Source: Pseudomonadales bacterium
GTDB lineage: Bacteria; Pseudomonadota; Gammaproteobacteria; Pseudomonadales; Azotimanducaceae
Assembly (NCBI GenBank): GCA_029244465.1
Contig: JAQWQN010000063.1
Location: 1 to 8,981, forward strand
Length of the DNA stretch: 8,981 nt
Direction: 5' to 3'
The notes under the pieces were generated by a model. The model was not told the DNA's origin and did not search any database. It saw nothing but the letters and a program-made list of their open reading frames with translations. Positions 1 to 7,485 of the stretch are shown here, one piece after another. The translations under genes were made by a program, and so were the position numbers. Position 1 is the stretch's first letter; every line of letters begins with the position of its first letter.

Positions 1-461
1 CCAAAGGGCTAAGCGATAAACGTGAACTACTCTATGCCAGGATCAGCGCGGCGACCGCGATTGTGATCGCCGGTTACTTCGGCATTTTTCCGTTTGGGTT
101 TGTCGCGCAGGTGGTCGCTTTCGCCTTCGGCTTGGCTGCAGCCAGCTTATTCCCTGCCATTCTGCTGGGTATCTTTGACAAGCGGACCAACAGTCAAGGT
201 GCGATTTCAGGCATGGTTGCCGGCTTGCTGTTCACCTTCTACTACATCGTGTATTTCAAGTTCATCGCACCAGAATTCAATACGGCTGAACATTGGTGGT
301 TCGGTATATCGCCGGAGGGTATCGGGATGATCGGTGCGCTAATCAATTTTTCCGTGGCCTTGACGGTGTCTCGACTAACCAAGCCAGTGCCGGACAACGT
401 TATTGCGCTAATTGAGAACATACGTATCCCGCGTGGCGTTGAGACACCACACGATCACTAA
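1..461 (+). CDS. Sodium:solute symporter (SSS family, acetate-permease-like), C-terminal part
   Basis: This is the last 153 codons of an inner-membrane cation/solute symporter. The reading frame is open from base 3 to the TAA at 459-461 and its start lies outside the window. About four hydrophobic membrane segments are visible. The stretch SLFPAILLGIFDKRTNSQGA followed by ISGMVAGL is the conserved loop and helix of the SSS family, usually written FFPALxLGIFWKRTxxxGAxxGM. The tail, with SRLTKPVP and then a short charged end (ENIRIPRGVETPHDH), resembles the VC_2705-type relatives of the acetate permease ActP. Members couple Na+ or H+ influx to uptake of short organic acids such as acetate. The substrate here is inferred only from family resemblance. 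The gene ends 14 bases before the convergent glutathione transferase gene, and no obvious terminator fits in that gap. Confidence 0.88.
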   Translation, partial: KGLSDKRELLYARISAATAIVIAGYFGIFPFGFVAQVVAFAFGLAAASLFPAILLGIFDKRTNSQGAISGMVAGLLFTFYYIVYFKFIAPEFNTAEHWWFGISPEGIGMIGALINFSVALTVSRLTKPVPDNVIALIENIRIPRGVETPHDH

Positions 462-475
462 ACGGCCCGGTTATA

Positions 476-1096
476 TTATAGGTTGTTGCCAACCGCTGGA
501 CGAGAAGAGACTTCAGCGTGCCAGCGCCAGAGGTGGTCAAGTCCGTTTTTCGGCTTGAGATCCACTAAGCGTGTTGCAAAGTCGATCGCCGTTACGAGCG
601 AGATATCAGCGATGCTATATCGCTCACCAGCAACATATGTCGCCTCAGCGAACTCTCGATTCAGACGCTCATAGTAACGGTTAACGTTCTTATCGCTCGC
701 TTCCTTTGCCCCAGGAATCAGGTCGAAAAGGTTCATGGACTGAACAATCGGACCGTTGACCCAACTTGTACCGATCTGTGTCCAGAGCTCGAGCTCGATG
801 TGACGATTGCGGGCTTCAATGTATCCCAGTTCATAGGCATCGCGGCCAAACAAGTTTGGTTCGGGTTGTATCGCTTCCAGATATCGAGAAATCGCAACTG
901 ATTCGGGAATGCAGCGGCCATCGTCCAGCTCCAACACGGGTAGTTTACCGCTCGGATTTTTCACCAGGAATGAATCAACTTTGTGCTCACGTTGTGCCAT
1001 ATCACAGGGAACCAGTTCTAGTTCGATGCCCTTCTCCGCGGCAAAAATCTTAACCCGACGCGGATTTGGCGCACCGGCGTAATCATAAAGCTTCAT
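476..1096 (-). CDS. Glutathione S-transferase family protein
   Basis: A 206-residue cytosolic GST of normal length. The N-terminal thioredoxin-like domain (about 1-78) has the cis-proline in KLPVLE (P53) and the glutathione gamma-glutamyl contact PES (E65, S66) followed by VAISRYLE. The all-helical C-terminal domain (about 88-206) contains ERYSIADISLVTAIDFA, the N-capping box motif (S161-x-x-D164) of GSTs. The usual catalytic Ser/Tyr/Cys near residue 9-11 is not obvious: the segment reads YAGAPNPRRVKI, a form seen in many bacterial GSTs of unknown substrate. Such proteins conjugate or reduce electrophiles with glutathione; no substrate can be assigned. The ATG at 1096 follows a good Shine-Dalgarno (GGAAGGGG, about 7 bases upstream). 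It lies 49 bases downstream of malate synthase on the same strand and could be co-transcribed with it. Confidence 0.9.
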   Translation of the reverse strand: MKLYDYAGAPNPRRVKIFAAEKGIELELVPCDMAQREHKVDSFLVKNPSGKLPVLELDDGRCIPESVAISRYLEAIQPEPNLFGRDAYELGYIEARNRHIELELWTQIGTSWVNGPIVQSMNLFDLIPGAKEASDKNVNRYYERLNREFAEATYVAGERYSIADISLVTAIDFATRLVDLKPKNGLDHLWRWHAEVSSRPAVGNNL

Positions 1097-1145
1097 CGGT
1101 AGCCCCTTCCAAGGTTGTATTGGTTTGCTTTTTTGACTTAGTTAT

Positions 1146-3344
1146 CTAAACGTTGGCGCCAAATTTAGCTTTGGCTTCTCGACGACGCGCGTGCAGAACA
1201 GGTTCGGTATAGCCGCTAGGCTGAACCATGCCCTTGAAGATCAAATCGCAGGCCGCTTGAAAGGCCACACTAGCATCAAAGTCAGGTGCCATGTCTCTAT
1301 AGTCAGCATCGCCCGCGTTCTGCTGATCTACGACCGCCGCCATGCGTTCGAGTGTTGCCCGTACCTGTTCCTTTGAGCAGATGCCGTGGTGCAACCAGTT
1401 CGCTATGTGCTGACTGGATATGCGCAGTGTCGCCCGATCTTCCATTAATCCGACGTCATTGATGTCTGGCACTTTAGAACAACCAACCCCTTGATCAATC
1501 CAGCGCACCACATAGCCAAGGATACCTTGCGCATTGTTGTCCAGCTCTGCCTGCACATCAGACGCTGACAAATTCTCTCCAGCGAGCAACGGAATACGAA
1601 GAATTTCATCGACGCTTGCGGGTGTGCGCTGTTCGATTTGAGTCTGCATCGAAGCCACACTGACCTCGTGGTAATGGAGCGCGTGCAAGGTGGCGGCGGT
1701 CGGAGAAGGTACCCACGCGGTATTAGCACCGGCCTTGGGATGTCCCACTTTGGCCACTAGCATTTCCGCCATTTCATCCGGCTTCGGCCACATACCTTTA
1801 CCAATCTGCGCCCTGCCCCGAAAACCAGTTGCGAGCCCGACATCAACGTTGGAATCCTCATACGCTAGGATCCAAGGCTGCTGTTTGATGACCTCTTTTC
1901 GCAACACAGGTCCCGCCTCCATACTCGTATGGATTTCGTCGCCCGTACGATCTAAGAAGCCAGTGTTGATAAACACGATTCTGTCTTTGGCTGCAACAAC
2001 ACACGCCTTCAGATTGATGGAGGTACGTCGTTCCTCATCCATGACCCCCACTTTCAACGTATTCCGGGGCAGTCCCAGCGTATCCTCGATACAGTCAAAT
2101 AATGACACCGCAAGCGCGACTTCTTCTGGACCATGCATTTTCGGTTTAACGATATAGACCGAACCAGCACGGCTATTCTTGACTCGACTATTACTGAGTA
2201 AGTCATGCATAGCAGCCAGAGAGGTGACAAACCCATCAAGAAACCCCTCTGGAATTTCATCGCCTTTACCATCGAGCACCGCATCCGTTGTCATCAGATG
2301 ACCAACGTTACGAATCAACATGACCGAACGGCCATGGAGAACAAGTTCTTGGCCCCGAGTGTCGGTGTAAGTTCGATCGTCGTTGAGTGCACGGACAATC
2401 TCTCGACCGCCTTTTTGCATGCGTTCTTCGAGTTTGCCATTCATCAAGCCAAGCCAATTGCCATAGACGACACATTTGTCCTCTGCATCAACTGCGGCGA
2501 CCGAATCTTCGCAATCTTGTATCGTTGTAACCGCCGATTCCAAAATCACATCTTTCACACCGGCCGGATGCATTGCGCCAACCGGATCATTACTATCAAG
2601 TTGAATATCAATATGTAAACCATTGTTTTTCAACAAAATAGAAGAAGGATCTTCTTCATCCAGATAGCCAACAAACTGATCTTCGTCGACTAAACTCGTG
2701 TTGCCGCCATTATTCAAAATTGCCCGCAGGTGGCGTACGCCATCTCTGTCTGCACCAATGCCGTAGGCCGTGACCTCCGTATGACTGCCCCCATCAAGAG
2801 GCACTATCTGATCCAAGTACTCGGCGACTTTCGCGACGACAAGCTCGCCGCGGGCTGGGTTATAGCTATTACCTTTTTCACGCCCCGGCTCTTCCGGCAG
2901 TATGTCCGTGCCGTAGAAGGCATCGTACAAACTGCCCCAACGCGCGTTCGCCGCATTGAGCGAGAATCGCGCATTCATGACCGGGACAACAAGCTGTGGT
3001 CCGGCCATCTGCGCTATTTCTTCGTCGACGTTTTGCGTTTCAATCGAGAAATCATCGGGCTCCGGCAAGAGATAGCCTATCTCTCGCAAAAACTCTTTGT
3101 AGTCATTGGCATCGAGCTGTTGTCCACGGCGCTGGAGGTGATAGGTATCAATTTGCTTCTGCAACTCGTCACGCTTGGCGAGCAGTGATTTGTTCACAGG
3201 CCCTAGCGTCAACAAACAATTCTCTAGTCCCTGCCAGAAACCAGTTAGCTCAACCCCGGTACCCGGCAAAATTTGCTCGGCAACCAAATCGTCCAATACT
3301 TTTGCAACCTGTAAGTTGCCACGCTGAATTCTCGTCTGCGCCAC
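1146..3344 (-). CDS. glcB: Malate synthase G
   Basis: This enzyme condenses glyoxylate with acetyl-CoA to give malate, in the glyoxylate and glycolate pathways in the cytoplasm. The protein (732 residues from the GTG start) follows E. coli GlcB almost end to end, e.g. AGPQLVVPVMNARFSLNAAN, DCEDSVAAVDAEDK, MDEERRTSINLK, GANTAWVPSPTAATLHALHYH and MEDRATLRISSQHIANW. Counting from GTG 3344, the expected active-site residues are present: the Arg in IRNVGHLM (R345), Mg ligands E437 (MDEERR) and D465 (FLDRTGDE), the catalytic Asp in MEDRATLR (D636), and the Cys in GCSKVPDI (C622). Start choice: GTG 3344 gives VAQTRIQ, which aligns with the E. coli N terminus MSQTITQ, and has GGGGTG 8 bases upstream. 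An in-frame ATG at 3401 would add 19 residues unlike the family and lacks a ribosome site. It is downstream of the acyl-CoA dehydrogenase on the same strand. Confidence 0.97.
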   Translation of the reverse strand: MAQTRIQRGNLQVAKVLDDLVAEQILPGTGVELTGFWQGLENCLLTLGPVNKSLLAKRDELQKQIDTYHLQRRGQQLDANDYKEFLREIGYLLPEPDDFSIETQNVDEEIAQMAGPQLVVPVMNARFSLNAANARWGSLYDAFYGTDILPEEPGREKGNSYNPARGELVVAKVAEYLDQIVPLDGGSHTEVTAYGIGADRDGVRHLRAILNNGGNTSLVDEDQFVGYLDEEDPSSILLKNNGLHIDIQLDSNDPVGAMHPAGVKDVILESAVTTIQDCEDSVAAVDAEDKCVVYGNWLGLMNGKLEERMQKGGREIVRALNDDRTYTDTRGQELVLHGRSVMLIRNVGHLMTTDAVLDGKGDEIPEGFLDGFVTSLAAMHDLLSNSRVKNSRAGSVYIVKPKMHGPEEVALAVSLFDCIEDTLGLPRNTLKVGVMDEERRTSINLKACVVAAKDRIVFINTGFLDRTGDEIHTSMEAGPVLRKEVIKQQPWILAYEDSNVDVGLATGFRGRAQIGKGMWPKPDEMAEMLVAKVGHPKAGANTAWVPSPTAATLHALHYHEVSVASMQTQIEQRTPASVDEILRIPLLAGENLSASDVQAELDNNAQGILGYVVRWIDQGVGCSKVPDINDVGLMEDRATLRISSQHIANWLHHGICSKEQVRATLERMAAVVDQQNAGDADYRDMAPDFDASVAFQAACDLIFKGMVQPSGYTEPVLHARRREAKAKFGANV

Positions 3345-3465
3345 GTCGGCATCACCCCAAATTAAAAACGCGCCGCAGTATAACGAAATCCCGTAGGGCA
3401 TAGATGCATAGAATACATTCCGACTGGGAATTCATGAGGCGATAGCCTCTGACGTCTCCCACGCG

Positions 3466-4668
3466 CTATAAACCAAGTACGACCTTGGCCACTATGTTTT
3501 TCTGCACTTCTTTGGCACCGCCAAAAATTGATGCGGCTCGACTATTGATCATCCTTGGGGTGACCGTCTCAGCGTAGTCAGGACCCACCCATTCTTCGGT
3601 AAACCCGTTGAGCGAAATCTTGTTCGCATGCGGAACACCGTAATAGTGAACCGCCTCCATCTTAAGCATATTAAGCGCTTGGTTGATCTCAACGGACGTG
3701 TTTTTTGCAAGCGATGATCCTGCACCTGGTGACCCGCCCTTGGTTATGGCCTCGAGTGTCCTCAGCTCCTGGAAACGCAGTGACTCATTGAGAATCTCAA
3801 GTTCTGCTAGTCGACTAGCAAACCCTTCGTCATTGATAAGAGCCGAAGCACCCTCTTGCTCGCGACGGGCGATCACCTTAAGATCGCGAATCGACTCATC
3901 GATGCCAGGCGTCGCACCACCGCCGCCCCGTTCGAATTCCAGGAGATACTTGGCAACCGTCCAGCCTTCGTTCTCTGGCCCCACCCGATTAGCTTGCGGT
4001 ACTCGCACATCATCGAAGAAAACCTGATTCACCTCATGATCATCAGCGATCGTAATTATCGGTTCAACGGTAATTCCCGGCGTATCCATCGGAATCAACA
4101 GAAAGGTAATGCCAATTTGCGGCTTCACATTTGGGTCGGTACGCACCAAGCAAAATATGTGATCGGCAAATTGCGCGTGCGTGGTCCATATCTTGGTGCC
4201 GTTCACGACATAGTCATCACCGTCTTTGACGGCAGCAGTTTTCAGACTCGACAAATCAGAACCTGACCCCGGTTCTGAATAACCCTGACACCAGTAGTGC
4301 TCACCTGAAAGCATTTTCGGCAAATACTCTGCTTTCTGCTCATCCGTACCGTAGCGAAAAATTACGGGCGCCAGCATCCGTAAACCCAGAGGAATCAATC
4401 CGGGGGCGTGCGCTCGCGCACATTCTTGGCCCCAAATATATTTCTGCGTCACGGTCCATCCCGTGCCGCCATGTTCACCAGGCCAAGAAGGTACTGCCCA
4501 ACCCTTCTCCACCAAAATTCGTTGCCATGCCATGGCGACACCTTTATCGGCGAATACCGTCGTGGTTCGCTCCGCGTTACGCCTTAACTCTGGCGAGAGG
4601 TATTCCGTTAGAAACGATTGCACCTCAGCACGAAAAGATTCGTCCTCAGCAGAAAATTCAATGTTCAT
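3466..4668 (-). CDS. Acyl-CoA dehydrogenase family protein
   Basis: A 400-residue FAD enzyme of the acyl-CoA dehydrogenase fold, which inserts an alpha,beta double bond into an acyl-CoA and passes electrons to ETF. The N-terminal helical domain (about 1-120) contains WPGEHGGTGW. The middle beta domain has the FAD/substrate motif YSEPGSGSDLSSLKT (130-144) and KIWTTHAQFADH (159-170), followed by VFFDDVRVP (216-224). The C-terminal helical domain (about 232-400) ends with RAASIFGGAKEVQKNIVAK. At the site where medium-chain enzymes carry the catalytic Glu (YEGT) this protein has FGGA, as in many environmental PimC/FadE-like members. E246 in LLEFERGG is placed like the alternative base of isovaleryl-CoA dehydrogenase, which is an inference. 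AGGAG lies 6 bases before ATG 4668. The gene is divergent from the ABM gene. The acyl substrate is unknown. Confidence 0.93.
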   Translation of the reverse strand: MNIEFSAEDESFRAEVQSFLTEYLSPELRRNAERTTTVFADKGVAMAWQRILVEKGWAVPSWPGEHGGTGWTVTQKYIWGQECARAHAPGLIPLGLRMLAPVIFRYGTDEQKAEYLPKMLSGEHYWCQGYSEPGSGSDLSSLKTAAVKDGDDYVVNGTKIWTTHAQFADHIFCLVRTDPNVKPQIGITFLLIPMDTPGITVEPIITIADDHEVNQVFFDDVRVPQANRVGPENEGWTVAKYLLEFERGGGGATPGIDESIRDLKVIARREQEGASALINDEGFASRLAELEILNESLRFQELRTLEAITKGGSPGAGSSLAKNTSVEINQALNMLKMEAVHYYGVPHANKISLNGFTEEWVGPDYAETVTPRMINSRAASIFGGAKEVQKNIVAKVVLGL

Positions 4669-4707
4669 CGGGCTCCTAGCAATGTGCGATGATTACGCGT
4701 ATCAGAA

Positions 4708-4720
4708 GGTCACTTTGACC
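4708..4720. promoter_or_regulatory. Inverted repeat in divergent spacer, candidate operator
   Basis: GGTCA-CTT-TGACC is a perfect 5-bp-arm inverted repeat with a 3-base centre, lying in the 84-base spacer between the divergently transcribed acyl-CoA dehydrogenase (start 4668) and ABM protein (start 4753). An 8-bp palindrome, TACGCGTA, sits next to it at 4694-4701. The location fits a regulator binding site able to act on both genes. The right half also contains TTGACC (4715-4720), a near match to a -35 box, but the hexamer 17 bases on (TATTCC, 4738-4743) abuts the ribosome site, so that promoter is doubtful. Short repeats of this size can occur by chance, and no regulator gene is in the window. 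Confidence 0.3.
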
Positions 4721-4752
4721 GAGCACGCCAGTTTAACTATTCCGGAGGATCC

Positions 4753-5106
4753 ATGACAACGACACGAATCATTATTTCAGGCACGGTAGATATGCCACCC
4801 GAGAATGTAGCGCCCGCCCTGGCGGAGGCCGGCCCGCTTATCGAGGGCGCACTCACCGAAAAAGGCTGCCTGGATTATGACTGGTGTCCTGATCCGCGTA
4901 TCCCGGGACGCATTCGTGTATTCGAACGATGGGAAACCCAAGAAGACCTGCACGCACACCTGAACGACGATTGGTACTTCAACATGCGCGACTGCCTAGG
5001 CAAATACGGCATTACCGGCGCCGCTAACTTTAAGTATCGAGTCGACCTACAAGAGCCGGTTTACGATGAGACCGGCGTTGCGCGCGCGGACTTTTTTACC
5101 GAGTAG
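4753..5106 (+). CDS. Antibiotic biosynthesis monooxygenase (ABM) domain protein
   Basis: A 117-residue protein of the dimeric alpha+beta barrel (ABM/YgiN-like) family. The family mark is RIRVFERWETQEDLHAHL (53-70): a beta strand ending in F/Y-E-x-W followed by a helix that covers the active pocket. The preceding GCLDYDW (38-44) matches the usual GCxxYxx strand. Family members include cofactor-free quinol or polyketide monooxygenases, haem-degrading enzymes and small stress proteins, so the reaction cannot be named. The length is slightly above the usual 95-105 because of a C-terminal tail (about 98-117). GGAGG lies 4 bases before ATG 4753, a strong ribosome site. It is the only complete plus-strand gene in the window, divergent from the acyl-CoA dehydrogenase, and its last 11 bases overlap the end of the convergent aminotransferase gene. 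Confidence 0.82.
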   Translation: MTTTRIIISGTVDMPPENVAPALAEAGPLIEGALTEKGCLDYDWCPDPRIPGRIRVFERWETQEDLHAHLNDDWYFNMRDCLGKYGITGAANFKYRVDLQEPVYDETGVARADFFTE

Positions 5107-6439
5107 CATCAAACAAACCTTCTGCACTCACCGCGTCCAACGACGCGGTAAACACATTAATCAATTCATCGACTACCTGATCGTCGTGGACAGCCGATAG
5201 AAAGGCGCGTTGTGTGCCCGGAACAAGTACCCCCGCGTTCAGACAATGCAGATAGAATGCTTTCTGCGCAGCCAAGCCACGCGCGTGAATATCCCTCGAG
5301 CTGGCTATCGTTTCACGTTGAAAAAAAAGATGGAACATACTGCCGACATGCTTCATGTGAACCGGTAGTTGCAGGTCTTCACAATGTGCATTAATTACAT
5401 CGGCTAGTCTCTGAGTACGCCTTTCCAATTCAACATAAATTTCCGGATGATCGCGCAAATGGTTAAGCACGGCGGCACCCGCTTCCATGGTCAACGGATT
5501 GCCCGAAAAAGTGCCCCCGGAGAACACCCCTCGTTCCGCCGCCAGGCCGGTAAAGACAGCCATAACCTCTGCGCGCCCGGTAATGGCACCTACCGGTAAC
5601 CCACCACCAATCACTTTGCCATAGGTGGCCAGGTCAGGTTGCAACGAAAAGCGTTCCTGCGCACCACCGTACGCCAGACGAAAGCCCGTGATCACCTCGT
5701 CCACGCCAAAAAGAACACCGGCGCTTCGGCACACAGATTCAAGCTCCCGAAGAAACTCTCCGGCTTCGGATTGAGGATTAGAACTTTGTACGCCCTCAAC
5801 AAAAACCAGAGCAAGTTCATCTTTGTTTTGTCGGATAAGCTCAAACGCACGACTGTCGCGATAAGGCAGCAGCAGCGTAAGCTCTTTAAGCACGCCAGGA
5901 ATACCATGCCCCATTGGTACCGCGCTCGGTTCCATGCGCGGGCTTGTCGGGTCGGCCATCCACATGCCGTAGTCGTGCGCGCCATGATAAAAGCCGTCAA
6001 ACAGCGCAATCTTGTCTTTCCCCGAATAGCCGCGCGCCGCTCTGAAGGCATACATCGTTGCCTCCGATCCGGTATTACAAAAGACAACCCTTTCAGCGCA
6101 GGGACTACCTGCTTGCACCAGATTGGCAAGCTGCAGTTGGCTGGTACTATGGATGCCAAACATCCAACCTTTCGGCACACGCGCCTGGATGGCTCGCGTA
6201 ACAACGGGATGCACATGTCCGAGCATATGCAAGCCAAAGCCTACCGATGTATCGATGTAGCGATTTTCATCGGCGTCATAGACATATGGCCCCTCTCCCC
6301 GATCGATGAAAACCGGATGAGGCATTTCCAAATTCGCAGCTAATCCTGAATTAAGCACCTCAGCGCGATCGGCGGCGATCGCTTGGGAACCGGTCGTTTT
6401 TGTCAGCAGTTCTGCCTGAACTGCCGCAAGCGTCAGCAC
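5096..6439 (-). CDS. Class III PLP-dependent aminotransferase (glutamate-1-semialdehyde aminomutase-like)
   Basis: A fold-type I PLP enzyme, 447 residues from GTG 6439. Visible landmarks in that numbering: the phosphate-binding NTGSEAT (122-128), the ring-stacking segment FYHGAHD (Y151, H152), FGVDEVITGFR with the pyridine-nitrogen Asp (D247), and TYGKVIGGGLPVGA with the Schiff-base lysine (K275), then GGTFSGNPLTMEAG. This order and length match glutamate-1-semialdehyde 2,1-aminomutase and related omega-aminotransferases. Genuine HemL is unlikely given the catabolic neighbours, but the substrate is open. Start choice: GTG 6439 lies one base after the LLM stop (TAA-T-GTG) with AGG 8 bases upstream. 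The in-frame ATGs at 6481 and 6496 would overlap the LLM gene by 41-56 bases and have no ribosome site. Its 3' end overlaps the convergent ABM gene by 11 bases. Confidence 0.92.
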   Translation of the reverse strand: MLTLAAVQAELLTKTTGSQAIAADRAEVLNSGLAANLEMPHPVFIDRGEGPYVYDADENRYIDTSVGFGLHMLGHVHPVVTRAIQARVPKGWMFGIHSTSQLQLANLVQAGSPCAERVVFCNTGSEATMYAFRAARGYSGKDKIALFDGFYHGAHDYGMWMADPTSPRMEPSAVPMGHGIPGVLKELTLLLPYRDSRAFELIRQNKDELALVFVEGVQSSNPQSEAGEFLRELESVCRSAGVLFGVDEVITGFRLAYGGAQERFSLQPDLATYGKVIGGGLPVGAITGRAEVMAVFTGLAAERGVFSGGTFSGNPLTMEAGAAVLNHLRDHPEIYVELERRTQRLADVINAHCEDLQLPVHMKHVGSMFHLFFQRETIASSRDIHARGLAAQKAFYLHCLNAGVLVPGTQRAFLSAVHDDQVVDELINVFTASLDAVSAEGLFDATR

Positions 6440-6440
6440 A

Positions 6441-7406
6441 TTACTTACCTGATAACCGTTCGACGATCGGCGCGAATGCATCCATATTTTGCGCATTAAT
6501 TGTCACGTACGAGATACCATACTTCTCGCGCCGACGTTCAAGCTCGTCGACAATGGCTTCAACTGAGCCGAACAGCGCGTGCGGATGGCGTTCCATGTCT
6601 TCTTCCGACAAGCCAAAGACCTGCGAAAATTGCTGCACCACAGGGCTTGGATCATCCATCACAAACGTGAAGTACGCGCCAATTTCAATCTCAATGTCAG
6701 CGAAACGATCCCCGGCGCCCTCCTTGATCCAAGCAATTTTTTTCGTGGTTTCATCAGACGTAGATAGCCCAACGCCGTCAGCCCCAATCTGCCCACTACG
6801 ATTATTGAAATTGAGAGAAACAATATCTGCTTCGCGACCAGCCAAGCGCAACACTCGTGGGCTGCCACCACCAATCATAATCGGCACACGGCCAACTGGC
6901 TTTGGCGCACCAGAAAACTCGCTCCACTGGAGGGTCTTGTTGGACACATCTGCAGGACCTTCGCCTCGAAAGGCTTTGACACCCTCAATCACATCGGCCA
7001 GACGGTCGATACGAACCTTCGGCTCGTCCATTTGCAGACCAATTGCTTCATATTCATCTTTGACCCAACCGGCACCCAGACCTAATTCAAGTCGACCGTT
7101 GGATAACATGTCAATCGTCATCGCCGACTTTACCAGGACCACAGGGTTGTGGTAGTCGATACAAAACACCCTACAACCAATATTAATCGTCGAAGAGACA
7201 GCGGCAGCGTGGGCCATTGCGGGGATAGCCGCCACATCTTGCACAGGGTGATTAGCCCGCGTCAGAGCCGGGCCTTCTCCGATGATGTGGTCGGCAAGGT
7301 GAAACGTGGAATAGCCAAGTTCTTCAGCTTTGCAAACCTGCCTCGTCCAATCTACACCGCTCGTGGTGTTAAACGATTGGACCCCGAAACGAAATGGTTT
7401 AGACAT
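6441..7406 (-). CDS. LLM-class oxidoreductase (probable F420-dependent, TIGR03621-like)
   Basis: A 321-residue luciferase-like TIM-barrel oxidoreductase. Landmarks: MSKPFRFGVQSF strand 1, HLADH (36-40), NGRLELGLGAGW (103-114, the classic LLM cofactor-phosphate loop region), VPIMIGGGSPRVLRLAGREAD (174-194), and the C-terminal FGSVEAIVDELERRREKYG (279-297). The overall pattern fits the group annotated as probable F420-dependent oxidoreductases of the MSMEG_2516 type. Whether this protein uses F420 or FMN cannot be seen in the sequence; no F420 biosynthesis gene is in the window. LLM enzymes catalyse oxygenation or hydride transfer on varied organic substrates. The start ATG 7406 follows a purine-rich GAGAGAAG segment. 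It is likely co-translated with the aminotransferase that starts one base after its stop. Its leader contains strong inverted repeats. Confidence 0.9.
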   Translation of the reverse strand: MSKPFRFGVQSFNTTSGVDWTRQVCKAEELGYSTFHLADHIIGEGPALTRANHPVQDVAAIPAMAHAAAVSSTINIGCRVFCIDYHNPVVLVKSAMTIDMLSNGRLELGLGAGWVKDEYEAIGLQMDEPKVRIDRLADVIEGVKAFRGEGPADVSNKTLQWSEFSGAPKPVGRVPIMIGGGSPRVLRLAGREADIVSLNFNNRSGQIGADGVGLSTSDETTKKIAWIKEGAGDRFADIEIEIGAYFTFVMDDPSPVVQQFSQVFGLSEEDMERHPHALFGSVEAIVDELERRREKYGISYVTINAQNMDAFAPIVERLSGK

Positions 7407-7438
7407 TTTTCTTCTCTCTCATCGACGACTTCTGTCGC

Positions 7439-7485
7439 TGTTTGGGGCTCACCGGTTGGCTCTTGCAACCCGTGAGCACCAAACA
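7439..7485 (-). promoter_or_regulatory. Long imperfect hairpin in the LLM gene leader
   Basis: Arms 7439-7458 and 7466-7485 pair as 7 bp (TGTTTGG/CCAAACA), a G-A mismatch, 6 bp (GCTCAC/GTGAGC), a C-C mismatch and 5 bp (GGTTG/CAACC) around a 7-base loop at 7459-7465. That is 18 paired bases in 20-base arms. On the minus strand it lies 33-79 bases before the LLM start. No T tract follows it in either direction, so it is not a plain intrinsic terminator. A leader structure, a processing or mRNA-stabilising element, or a protein-binding site are all possible. A smaller stem (CGAC-TTCT-GTCG, 7426-7437) follows immediately on the LLM side. Confidence 0.55.

Noticed and set aside
2730..3188. Open frames on the plus strand inside malate synthase (also at 1690-2157 and 2205-2618)
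   Set aside because: Antisense shadows of a protein with full-length similarity to GlcB; no ribosome site or family resemblance.
3436..3449. Hairpin GAGGC-GATA-GCCTC between the acyl-CoA dehydrogenase and malate synthase genes
   Set aside because: Only 5 bp of stem and no T tract on either strand, so I do not call a terminator; it may still slow or mark the transcript end.
4715..4743. TTGACC-17-TATTCC as a promoter for the ABM gene
   Set aside because: The -10 match is only 3 of 6, and transcription would begin within or just after the GGAGG ribosome site.
5639..6343. Open frame of 234 codons on the plus strand, antisense to the aminotransferase
   Set aside because: It lies wholly inside a well-conserved PLP enzyme gene, has no recognisable domain, and its translation looks like a frame shadow.
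6400..7155. Open frame of 251 codons on the plus strand, antisense to the LLM gene
   Set aside because: It is Ser/Arg/Pro-rich without a domain and runs across the LLM/aminotransferase junction, so the openness is explained by the codon use of the real genes.
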